Positions 1 through 5,388 of a stretch of DNA of 6,238 nt are shown one piece after another. Below the pieces are notes generated by a model. It was given only the letters and a program-made list of their open reading frames with translations. It ran no database searches and was not told the DNA's origin. The position numbers and the translations under genes were made by a program. Source of the stretch: Omnitrophica bacterium RIFOXYB12_FULL_50_7 (GTDB taxonomy: Bacteria > Omnitrophota > Omnitrophia > Omnitrophales > Aquincolibacteriaceae); assembly GCA_001804345.1 (NCBI GenBank), contig MHFU01000049.1, positions 1-6,238 of the forward strand, given 5' to 3'. Position 1 is the first letter of the stretch; every line of letters begins with the position of its first letter.

Positions 1-126
1 ATCAACAAGACCGCAACCGAGACATCTGCAAAAACCGATGTCACAAAAACGGATACGACGAAACTCGCGGAAACTCTAAAAAAAGAAGTCGCCACCCCTG
101 CGACGGCAGCGGCTAAGAAACAATAG
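1..126 (+). CDS. 3' end of an unidentified upstream gene (Lys/Thr/Ala-rich C-terminal tail)
   Basis: Frame 1 is open from the window edge to a TAG at 124-126, giving the last 41 residues of a protein whose start lies outside. The visible part is low-complexity: many Lys, Thr and Ala with a few Glu and Asp, no hydrophobic core and no motif. It ends in A-A-A-K-K-Q. Such tails are common as disordered extensions of ribosomal or nucleic-acid-binding proteins. In some bacteria rpmB (ribosomal protein bL28) lies near recG, so a ribosomal protein is possible, but nothing in these residues shows it. The assignment as coding rests on the open frame, the plausible stop and the same strand as the following operon. 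The function is unknown. Confidence 0.6.
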   Translation: MNKTATETSAKTDVTKTDTTKLAETLKKEVATPATAAAKKQ

Positions 127-160
127 CCGGATTTCCGGCCTTCCTTCCGCCCAATGCGGA
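126..160 (+). other. Two short hairpins between the upstream gene and recG
   Basis: The 38-nt gap before recG holds two small inverted repeats. GCCGG/CCGGC (126-130 and 135-139, loop ATTT) begins on the last base of the upstream stop codon and is followed by a pyrimidine-rich run (CTTCCTTCC). TCCGC/GCGGA (146-150 and 156-160, loop CCAAT) lies just before the recG start and covers the only weak purine-rich stretch there. The first could be a weak terminator or transcript-end hairpin, and the second could affect recG translation. Both are only 5 bp, so chance is a real alternative. Confidence 0.25.
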
Positions 161-164
161 CCTT

Positions 165-2396
165 ATGAAAGTCTCCGAGCCGGAAATCGGGGAATTGCGT
201 TATATCAAGGGCGTTGGGCCCAAGCGCTCTCTTGTGTTTCAGAAGATCGGCATTCATTCAGTTCGTGACCTGCTTTATCTCTTTCCCCGCCGCTATGAAG
301 ACCGTTCTCATTTCGCGCCTCTGAATAACTTGCCCCTGAATGAGCCCATCACATGCCGCGGTGAGGTCGTGGATGTAAAATTCAAGCCCATTCGTGGTAT
401 GCCGCTCGTCGAAGTCTTGATCGGCGATGATGCCGGGGCCTTGCGCGCGGTCTGGTTCAATCAACCTTACTTAAAAAAACTTTTCTTGTGCGGCCAACAG
501 GTCATCTTGTACGGCAAAGTCGAGCTCTACCAAAAACACCTCCAGATGTCGAACCCGGAATTCGAGATCGTGGATGATGCGGAAGCAACGTCCATCCATA
601 CCGGACGCATCACACCGATCTACCCGCTAACCGAGGGACTTTTCCAGCGATCCCTCCGTACCACTCTCAAAGAAGCGATCGAACATCATCTAAACGACGC
701 TATCACGGATGCTTTACCTCCGGAATTGCGAAGCACGCTGGATCTCATGACGCTCGACCGGGCTCTTCGCGAGATGCATCTTCCGAGCTCCTTCGAGGAG
801 CTCGGAAAAGCGCGACGGCGCATCGTCTTCGATGAATTTTTTTCTTTCGAGCTGCAGCTTTTTCTGAAGGTCAAAGCGATCCGAACACAGTATCAATCTC
901 CCGCATTTAAAATAAGCCCGGATCTGATGGACGAGTTCAAACATTCCTTGCCCTTCGAACTCACAAAAAGCCAGGAAAAAGCGATCCAGGATATTATCAA
1001 AGACCTGGGCCAAACGGTCTCAATACCAATCAATCGCAGCGAAGCGGTCCCATTACTTATCAATTTCCGCAAAGCGGAAATTGGGGCCGTCCCGACTACC
1101 ACTTATCAAAAGAAAACCAAAGTCGGGGCGGAGATTGGGGCCGCCCAATTCACCGAAGAGGAAAAGAAAATAGAGAATTGGGCGGTCCCGATGAACCGTC
1201 TTCTTCAAGGGGATGTGGGATCCGGTAAGACGGTAGTCGCCGCATTCGCATTTTTCGCGGCACATCGCTCGGGACTTCAATCCGCATTTCTCATTCCGAC
1301 CGAGATCCTTGCGGAACAACATTACCGGACCCTTCTAAAATTCCTGGAACCCCTGGGGATCCGTCCCGAACTCCTGACCAAAAGCACCGAACGAGACAAG
1401 CGCGCGCGACTCATCGCGGAGCTCAAACAGGGCCTAGTTCCCGTCGTGGTCGGCACGCACGCGCTTTTGCAAGAAGACGTCCGGTTCAAGGATCTGGGGC
1501 TCCTCGTGGTCGACGAGCAGCATAAATTCGGGGTGCATCAGCGCAACCAGCTTTTACAAAAAACACCGAGACCCCATCAGCTGGTGATGACTGCCACGCC
1601 GATCCCGAGAACTTTGGCTCTCACCGTCTACGCGGACCTGGATATTTCGGTGATGCGAGAAATGCCCAAAGGTCGCCAACCGATCAAGACATACTGGATC
1701 ACGCGGAAGAAACAGCCCGAGATCTTTGAGCATGTGGCCGTACGGCTCCGGAAGGGAGAGCAGGCCTATATTGTGTTCCCGCTGATCGAGGAAACCGAAA
1801 AAGCGGATCTTCTTGCCGCAAAAAAAGAGTTTGAGCGCCTCAGGAAAACGGTATTCGCAAAATTCCGGATGGGGCTCGTTCATGGCAAACTGGATCGTTC
1901 GGAGAGGGAAACGATCATGCGCGCCTTTTCGCGTGGAGAGATCGATATCCTCGTTGCGACTTCCGTGATCGAGGTCGGCGTGGACCAGCCGAATGCCACG
2001 ATGATGATCATTGAGAACGCCGAACGGTTTGGGCTCGCGCAACTCCACCAATTACGCGGACGTATCGGCCGGGGCAAACTCGGTTCCGATTGTTTCCTTT
2101 TTGGCGAGCCCACGACCGACGAAGGAAAGATGCGCCTCAGACTTCTCACCAAGCTAAGCGACGGGTTCCTTATCGCGGACGAAGATCTGAAGCTTCGCGG
2201 GCAGGGAGATCTTTGGGGGACTCGTCAATCCGGCGAGCCTTTCTTTCGCGTCGCCCATCCGATCACCGACGAGGCCATCCTGCTTCTGGCGAGGAAGGAA
2301 GCTCAAAAAGTGATCGCCGGAATTCCCGGAGGCTCACCTCAAAAAACTCCTGCGTGGGTCCAAAAATATCTCGAACAAATGCCAAAAATTGATTAG
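165..2396 (+). CDS. recG: ATP-dependent DNA helicase RecG, with an in-frame repeat insertion
   Basis: RecG is a cytoplasmic double-stranded DNA translocase that remodels stalled replication forks, Holliday junctions and R-loops. The N-terminal part has a helix-hairpin-helix-like segment (LRYIKGVGPKRS, 11-22), the family signature FPRRYEDR (40-47) and the OB-fold wedge region. The helicase core shows Walker A GDVGSGKT (349-356), DEQH (450-453), the motif III TATP (476-479) and QLRGRIGRG (629-637, motif VI). The C-terminal LKLRGQGDLWGTRQSG segment begins at 675. The protein has 743 residues against about 690 for typical RecG. The excess lies at about 284-341, between the helix LTKSQEKAIQDIIKDLG and the conserved PMNRLLQGDVGSGKT, where family members normally have only a few residues. 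This insert is built from two palindromic repeat units (see the repeat entries). ATG 165 is the best start because the family N-terminus follows. The ribosome binding site is weak (GCGGA, 4 nt away). The frame is intact, so the gene is probably functional. Confidence 0.97.
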   Translation: MKVSEPEIGELRYIKGVGPKRSLVFQKIGIHSVRDLLYLFPRRYEDRSHFAPLNNLPLNEPITCRGEVVDVKFKPIRGMPLVEVLIGDDAGALRAVWFNQPYLKKLFLCGQQVILYGKVELYQKHLQMSNPEFEIVDDAEATSIHTGRITPIYPLTEGLFQRSLRTTLKEAIEHHLNDAITDALPPELRSTLDLMTLDRALREMHLPSSFEELGKARRRIVFDEFFSFELQLFLKVKAIRTQYQSPAFKISPDLMDEFKHSLPFELTKSQEKAIQDIIKDLGQTVSIPINRSEAVPLLINFRKAEIGAVPTTTYQKKTKVGAEIGAAQFTEEEKKIENWAVPMNRLLQGDVGSGKTVVAAFAFFAAHRSGLQSAFLIPTEILAEQHYRTLLKFLEPLGIRPELLTKSTERDKRARLIAELKQGLVPVVVGTHALLQEDVRFKDLGLLVVDEQHKFGVHQRNQLLQKTPRPHQLVMTATPIPRTLALTVYADLDISVMREMPKGRQPIKTYWITRKKQPEIFEHVAVRLRKGEQAYIVFPLIEETEKADLLAAKKEFERLRKTVFAKFRMGLVHGKLDRSERETIMRAFSRGEIDILVATSVIEVGVDQPNATMMIIENAERFGLAQLHQLRGRIGRGKLGSDCFLFGEPTTDEGKMRLRLLTKLSDGFLIADEDLKLRGQGDLWGTRQSGEPFFRVAHPITDEAILLLARKEAQKVIAGIPGGSPQKTPAWVQKYLEQMPKID
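1087..1131 (-). repeat. Repeat unit B in recG (11-position stem, 23-nt loop)
   Basis: The arms 1087-1097 and 1121-1131 pair at 10 of 11 positions (one C-A mismatch) around a loop of exactly 23 nt (1098-1120). On the minus strand the unit is followed by CCCCAATTT and a terminal hairpin (1061-1070 and 1074-1083, 10 bp, loop TTT on the minus strand). The inner stem pairs differ from unit A but remain complementary. In RecG the unit encodes residues 304-321, AEIGAVPTTTYQKKTKVG, aligned with the repeat encoded by unit A through the shared AEIGA start. Confidence 0.8.
1141..1185 (-). repeat. Repeat unit A in recG (11-bp stem, 23-nt loop)
   Basis: The arms 1141-1151 (CCGCCCAATTC on the + strand) and 1175-1185 (GAATTGGGCGG) are perfectly complementary over 11 bp and enclose exactly 23 nt (1152-1174), T-rich on the minus strand. 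On the minus strand the unit is followed by CCCCAATCT (1132-1140) and then directly by unit B, giving a repeat period of 54 nt. In RecG this unit and its connector encode residues 322-339, AEIGAAQFTEEEKKIENW, the second of two 18-residue repeats. Confidence 0.8.
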
Positions 2397-2484
2397 ACTA
2401 TCCTTGTCTTGTGTTATTTTCTTAAAAGGTTGACAAGGATTGCCCCAATTTCATCTTTGATGAAATAGAAAAGGATTGGGACTA
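2397..2484 (+). repeat. Intergenic palindromic repeat element, copy 1 (recG-rsmD gap)
   Basis: The element begins with ACTATCC directly after the recG TAG and ends with GGGACTA 7 nt before the rsmD ATG, so it fills nearly the whole gap. Stem 1 is ATCCTTGTC (2400-2408) with GACAAGGAT (2432-2440), 9 perfect pairs around a 23-nt T-rich loop (2409-2431). The connector TGCCCCA follows, then hairpin 2, ATTTCATC (2448-2455), loop TTT, GATGAAAT (2459-2466). After that comes ATTGGGACTA, whose ATTGGG can pair with CCCAAT at the base of hairpin 2. GACTA is directly repeated at 2396-2400 and 2480-2484. A second copy lies before fabH and an inverted two-unit copy lies inside recG. There is no T-run after a stem, so this is not a standard intrinsic terminator. 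Its function is unknown. Confidence 0.85.
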
Positions 2485-2491
2485 CGCACCC

Positions 2492-3091
2492 ATGCGCATC
2501 ATTAGCGGCAAATTCAAGTCCCGGAAGATCGACTTCCCAAAAAACAGGCTGACCCGTCCTATGACGGATCGGACCAAAGAGACCCTTTTCAACATCGTGG
2601 GCTCGTTTGTCTTCGGGAAGCACGTGTTGGACCTTTACGCCGGATCTGGAAGTCTTGGCCTGGAATCTTTAAGCCGTGGCGCCATCAGTGCGACCTTTAT
2701 CGACCAGGCGCCTTGGGCCAAGCCGATCATCGAGAAGAACCTGGCGAGTCTCGGGATAAGCAACCAAGGCACGATCCTTATGATGGAGATGCTTCCGGCC
2801 ATCAGAAGACTTGAGAAAAAAGGGCAGGGATTTTCCCTGATCTTTGTGGATCCTCCTTTCATGAAAGGCCTGGTCAAAAAGACATTGATGAGGCTGGATG
2901 CGTCTGATATAGTCCTGCCCTTCGCGCAAGTGGTGGTGGGGCATATGTGGCGGGAAGAGCTGCCGAGTGCCGAGCTTAAGAACCTCAAATGGATCCGTAC
3001 AAAACGGATCGGGCAAGCCTGCCTTTCATTCTTTTTCCGATTGGAATCAACTCATGAAAAAACGAAAAGCTATATATCCGGGGAGCTTTGA
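2492..3091 (+). CDS. rsmD: 16S rRNA (guanine(966)-N2)-methyltransferase RsmD
   Basis: RsmD transfers a methyl group from S-adenosylmethionine to N2 of G966 of 16S rRNA in the assembled 30S subunit. The 199-residue protein opens with the family N-terminus MRIISGKFKSRKI, followed by TRPMTDRTKETLFN (21-34). The SAM-binding loop LDLYAGSGSLGLE is at 46-58 and the catalytic DPPF motif at 120-123. Length is usual for the family. The start is set by the conserved N-terminus, yet no ribosome binding site lies in the 7 nt between the upstream repeat and the ATG. The nearest candidates, AAGGA (2471-2475) and GGGA (2478-2481), are inside the repeat and 10-16 nt away. The last 38 nt overlap coaD in another frame, so translational coupling with coaD is likely. 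Confidence 0.95.
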   Translation: MRIISGKFKSRKIDFPKNRLTRPMTDRTKETLFNIVGSFVFGKHVLDLYAGSGSLGLESLSRGAISATFIDQAPWAKPIIEKNLASLGISNQGTILMMEMLPAIRRLEKKGQGFSLIFVDPPFMKGLVKKTLMRLDASDIVLPFAQVVVGHMWREELPSAELKNLKWIRTKRIGQACLSFFFRLESTHEKTKSYISGEL

Positions 3092-3551
3092 TCCCGTCAC
3101 GTTCGGTCATTTGGATCTGATCGAGCGGGCGCTCAACCTCTTTGACGAGCTGATCGTGGTCGTCGCCTCGAATCCTTCGAAAAAGACCCTCTTTACGGCG
3201 GAGGAGCGTGTGAGTTTTTTGAAAACGGCGCTCAAACACCGGCCCCAGGTCAAGGTTGAAAGCTGGGAGGGCCTCACGGTCCAACTCGCCATAAAAGAAA
3301 AAGCGTTCACGCTCATCCGGGGCATTCGGGCAACCTCGGATTTCGATTATGAGTTCCAAATGGCACTTACGAACCGCAAGCTCGCCCCAAGAATCGACAC
3401 GATGTTCCTGATGCCGTCCGAATCACATTTTTATCTTTCCTCGCGCCTCATCAAAGAGATCGCTCAATTGGGCGGCGATGTGACGCGTTATGTTCCTTCG
3501 CCGGTCGCCGCCCGGATCAAAAAAAAGTTCTCGAGCGTCGGAGCGCGCTAG
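3054..3551 (+). CDS. coaD: Phosphopantetheine adenylyltransferase
   Basis: CoaD joins ATP and 4'-phosphopantetheine to make dephospho-CoA, the penultimate step of coenzyme A synthesis in the cytoplasm. The 165-residue length is normal. The nucleotidyltransferase signature YPGSFDPVTFGH (8-19) contains the TxGH-type ATP-binding motif (TFGH, 16-19). The family segment IRGIRATSDFDYEFQMALTN (88-107) and SSRLIKEIA (129-137) follow. The frame is open further upstream to an ATG at 2967. ATG 3054 is preferred because MKKRKAIYPGSF is the family N-terminus and GGAA (3043-3046) lies 7 nt before it. The gene starts inside rsmD (38-nt overlap) and ends 1 nt before the YceD start. CoA is the source of the ACP prosthetic group and of acetyl-CoA for the fatty-acid genes downstream. 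Confidence 0.97.
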   Translation: MKKRKAIYPGSFDPVTFGHLDLIERALNLFDELIVVVASNPSKKTLFTAEERVSFLKTALKHRPQVKVESWEGLTVQLAIKEKAFTLIRGIRATSDFDYEFQMALTNRKLAPRIDTMFLMPSESHFYLSSRLIKEIAQLGGDVTRYVPSPVAARIKKKFSSVGAR

Positions 3552-3552
3552 G

Positions 3553-4035
3553 ATGAAATTCATTCTTTCCGAATTCCAGGAAGGCATCCCGGTCCCTGTC
3601 GAGGGGTCCTATGACGCGAAGGCGATCGATGTTGAATTTCCGGACATGCTCTATACGAAGCCCATTTTTCTTGCTGGGAAAGCCGAAAAAAGCGGCGGCA
3701 TGCTTCGTTTGCAGGGAACCCTGACGACCGCGGTCAAACGGATCTGCGGAAAATGCCTCAAGGAAAAAAATGAAGCCTTATCCTTCGAGGTCGACTGGAT
3801 CTTCGACCTCTCTGGAAAGGATACGGTCGAACCGCTTGAGAATGTGCGCGAACTTCTGATCGTCGAACATCCGTTGGTGCATCTATGCAAAGCCAGTTGC
3901 CGAGGACTTTGCCCTCATTGCGGCATCGATCTCAATGAAGGCACTTGCAATTGTAAAGAAAATGGTTATCATGCTTCCCCAGTCATTATAAAAAAAGAGA
4001 AATCCAAGAAGGAGCGACATCATGGCACATCCTAA
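3553..4035 (+). CDS. yceD: DUF177/YceD family protein, probable 23S rRNA-associated factor
   Basis: The family is found next to rpmF across bacteria and is linked in the literature to 23S rRNA accumulation. Its biochemical role is poorly defined. The 160-residue protein carries the family's cysteine pattern: CGKC (65-68), then LCKASCRGLCPHCGIDLNEG (111-130) and CNC (132-134). The conserved sequence ELLIVEHPLVHLC precedes the second cluster. The CxxC-type spacing suggests a metal site, probably zinc, by inference. The C-terminus is Lys/His-rich and basic. ATG 3553 is chosen over the open-frame ATG at 3490: it follows the coaD TAG by 1 nt, has GGAG at 3540-3543, and avoids a 60-nt overlap with a non-conserved, Arg/Ser-rich extension. 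The 3' end overlaps rpmF by 14 nt. Confidence 0.9.
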   Translation: MKFILSEFQEGIPVPVEGSYDAKAIDVEFPDMLYTKPIFLAGKAEKSGGMLRLQGTLTTAVKRICGKCLKEKNEALSFEVDWIFDLSGKDTVEPLENVRELLIVEHPLVHLCKASCRGLCPHCGIDLNEGTCNCKENGYHASPVIIKKEKSKKERHHGTS

Positions 4036-4219
4036 GAGAAAACATTCGAACACGCGCTCGCGCTTACGCCGGGCCAACGACCATTTGGTCTTGAAATCCC
4101 GCTCGCAGTGCGCGCAATGCGGCGCGTTCGTTCTGCCCCACCGCGTCTGCACTTCCTGCGGCTTCTACAAGGGGAAACTGGTGAAGGCGATCAAGGTCAA
4201 GACCCAGGAGAAGGAATAA
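4022..4219 (+). CDS. rpmF: Large-subunit ribosomal protein bL32 (zinc-binding form)
   Basis: bL32 is a small basic protein of the 50S subunit near the peptide exit side. The 65 residues begin MAHPKRKHSNTRSRLRRAND, close to the typical MAVPKRKxS start of the family. Two CxxC pairs, C30/C33 and C43/C46, form the zinc ribbon of the cysteine-containing (C+) type rather than the zinc-free paralogue. A clear ribosome binding site, AAGGAG (4009-4014), lies 7 nt before the ATG, inside the yceD 3' end. The 14-nt overlap with yceD and the 4-nt gap to plsX point to joint translation and one transcript, as in many bacteria. Confidence 0.96.
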   Translation: MAHPKRKHSNTRSRLRRANDHLVLKSRSQCAQCGAFVLPHRVCTSCGFYKGKLVKAIKVKTQEKE

Positions 4220-4223
4220 CCCC

Positions 4224-5273
4224 ATGATCCGGATTGCCCTGGACGGAATGGGAGGGGATTACGCCCCGCAGGTCGTGGTCGAAGGAGCTGTCATGGCGGC
4301 CAACGACTTCGAAAATCTGGAGATCGTCCTTGTCGGTCAGACGGCCGCCCTTAAGCAGGAACTGAATAAGCATAAGGTGCTCGGCGGCAAGATCGTTCTG
4401 CAAGAAGCGAGCGAAGTCATTGGCATGGGGGAGTCACCGGTCTCCGCACTACGGAGGAAGAAAGATTCCTCCATAGGCGTCTGCATCGACCTTTTGAAGA
4501 AAAAAGATTGTGCTGCTACCGTTTCCGCTGGCAACACAGGTGCCATGGTCGCGGCGGCGACGCTTCAGCTTGGCATGTTGCCAGGAATCAAACGTCCCGG
4601 CATCGCCATTGCGACACCAACGCTGCATGGCATGTCCGTCACCGTGGACGTGGGCGCAAATTTGAACCCCTCCGCCTATGAACTTTTCCAGTACGCGATC
4701 ATGGCAGACGTTTTTGCCAAAAGCATTCTCAAGAAAAAGCGCCCCGCGATAGGACTTCTCAATATCGGGGAAGAAGAATCCAAAGGCACCGAAGTCATCA
4801 AGGAAACTTACAAACTTCTTAGGGAATCCACACTGAATTTCATCGGGAACATCGAGGGGCGCGACTTCTTCACCGGCAAAGCCGATTGCATCATTTGCGA
4901 TGGTTTCGTCGGCAATGTGGTACTGAAAATGATCGAGAGCATCCTCGAGACTTCCGTGGCGCTGATCGGCCGTGAACTCCGCAAGAACCTTTTCACGTCC
5001 CTTGCCGCTTGGCTCCTGAAACCAGCCCTTTCTTCTATCCAAAAAGCAACCGACTACGAAAAAGCCGGAGGGGCTCCGCTCCTCGGGGTGGACGGGAACA
5101 TTATCATCAGTCACGGCATCTCCTCCGCACTCGCCATTCGCAATGCGATCCGCGTTGCGGGGGAGCTTGTCACCACGCGCGTCAACGCGCAGATCGTGGA
5201 AGCCATCACCCCGTACCTGAATCATGCCGTTCCGCCCGTTTCTCCGTCGGAGCGTAAACCCAGCAATGCATAA
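4224..5273 (+). CDS. plsX: Phosphate acyltransferase PlsX
   Basis: PlsX is a peripheral membrane enzyme that turns acyl-ACP and phosphate into acyl-phosphate, the donor used by PlsY to acylate glycerol-3-phosphate in the first step of phospholipid synthesis. The 349-residue protein has the family signatures in order: DGMGGDYAP (7-15), SAGNTGAMVAA (101-111), VDVGAN (141-146), LNIGEEESKGTE (179-190), IGNIEGRDFFTGKADCIICD (207-226), DGFVGNVVLK (226-235) and AGGAPLLGVDG (281-291) with SHG (296-298). Length is usual. The ribosome binding site AAGGA (4211-4215) overlaps the rpmF 3' end and stands 8 nt from ATG 4224. The final A of the stop codon TAA is also the first base of the second intergenic repeat element. 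Confidence 0.97.
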   Translation: MIRIALDGMGGDYAPQVVVEGAVMAANDFENLEIVLVGQTAALKQELNKHKVLGGKIVLQEASEVIGMGESPVSALRRKKDSSIGVCIDLLKKKDCAATVSAGNTGAMVAAATLQLGMLPGIKRPGIAIATPTLHGMSVTVDVGANLNPSAYELFQYAIMADVFAKSILKKKRPAIGLLNIGEEESKGTEVIKETYKLLRESTLNFIGNIEGRDFFTGKADCIICDGFVGNVVLKMIESILETSVALIGRELRKNLFTSLAAWLLKPALSSIQKATDYEKAGGAPLLGVDGNIIISHGISSALAIRNAIRVAGELVTTRVNAQIVEAITPYLNHAVPPVSPSERKPSNA

Positions 5274-5363
5274 CTATCCTGACTTTTATTTTATTTTAAT
5301 TAATAGCAGTCAGGATTGCCCCATCCCGCCTTTGTGGCGGCGGGATGATTGGGCTTGGGACTA
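5273..5363 (+). repeat. Intergenic palindromic repeat element, copy 2 (plsX-fabH gap)
   Basis: This has the same architecture as the copy at 2397-2484. It runs from ACTATCC (its first A is the last base of the plsX TAA) to GGGACTA. Stem 1 is ATCCTGACT (5276-5284) with AGTCAGGAT (5308-5316), 9 perfect pairs around a 23-nt T/A-rich loop (5285-5307). Compared with copy 1, the inner four pairs have all changed on both sides, and pairing is preserved. The connector TGCCCCA follows. Hairpin 2 is longer and GC-rich: CATCCCGCC (5322-5330) with GGCGGGATG (5339-5347), 9 pairs and an 8-nt loop. It is followed by ATTGGG and TTGGGACTA. ACTA is repeated at both ends (5273-5276, 5360-5363). The remaining 25 nt to fabH contain its ribosome binding site. 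A role in expression of fabH is possible but unproven. Confidence 0.85.
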
Positions 5364-5388
5364 ATCTTGCAAGGATCAAAAAGGAATC

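Larger units (their letters stand above)
1044..1190 (-). repeat. Palindromic repeat element inserted in frame in recG (two tandem units, inverted)
   Basis: Read on the minus strand, this stretch has the same build as the intergenic elements at 2397-2484 and 5273-5363. It has two stem/23-nt-loop/stem units in tandem, each followed by the CCCCAAT connector, then a terminal hairpin with a TTT loop and an ATGGGAC end. The terminal part matches the 2397-2484 copy closely: CCCCAATTTC, then two variable bases, C-TTT-G, two complementary bases, GAAAT, and later ATGGGAC against ATTGGGAC. The ends carry an 8-nt direct repeat, GCGGTCCC, at 1044-1051 and 1182-1189 on the + strand. The element explains almost all of the extra 55 or so residues of RecG, so insertion followed by in-frame retention is the inference. 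The recG sense strand reads the T-rich loops as A-rich codons, giving a hydrophilic Lys/Glu/Thr peptide without stops. Confidence 0.8.

Noticed and set aside
154..156. ATG at 154 as the recG start
   Set aside because: It is not in the recG frame (11 nt from ATG 165) and is inside a short hairpin loop.
1061..1185. Short CRISPR array or integron attC sites
   Set aside because: Units have diverging stems and conserved loops rather than identical repeats with unique spacers. No attC core-site pair (GTTRRRY and its partner) is seen, and no cas or integrase gene is present.
1014..1187. RecG insert as a sequencing error or frameshift
   Set aside because: The frame is intact on both sides, the length keeps the frame, and the insert has ordered 18-residue repeats and perfect palindromes, which random errors would not give.
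2430..2458. TTGACA at 2430-2435 as a promoter -35 box for rsmD
   Set aside because: It arises from the loop end plus the 3' arm of stem 1. At 16-18 nt spacing there is no sequence close to TATAAT, and the copy before fabH lacks TTGACA.
2397..2466. Element copy 1 as a rho-independent terminator
   Set aside because: Its stems are AT-rich, the T-runs lie in the loop rather than after a stem, and no T-tract follows either hairpin. Tight operon structure continues on both sides.
2967..3053. Upstream start for coaD at 2967 and, likewise, for yceD at 3490
   Set aside because: Both extensions lie inside the preceding gene and are not family-like. The chosen starts at 3054 and 3553 begin with the conserved N-termini and have suitable ribosome binding sites.
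4449..5225. 258-residue minus-strand ORF opposite plsX
   Set aside because: It is a shadow of plsX, whose conserved motifs cover the same region. Its translation shows no recognisable domain and it has no plausible operon context.
5276..5363. Riboswitch or FapR-type operator controlling fabH
   Set aside because: The same element occurs before rsmD and inside recG, so it is not specific to fatty-acid genes, and no known aptamer core or FapR palindrome was recognised.
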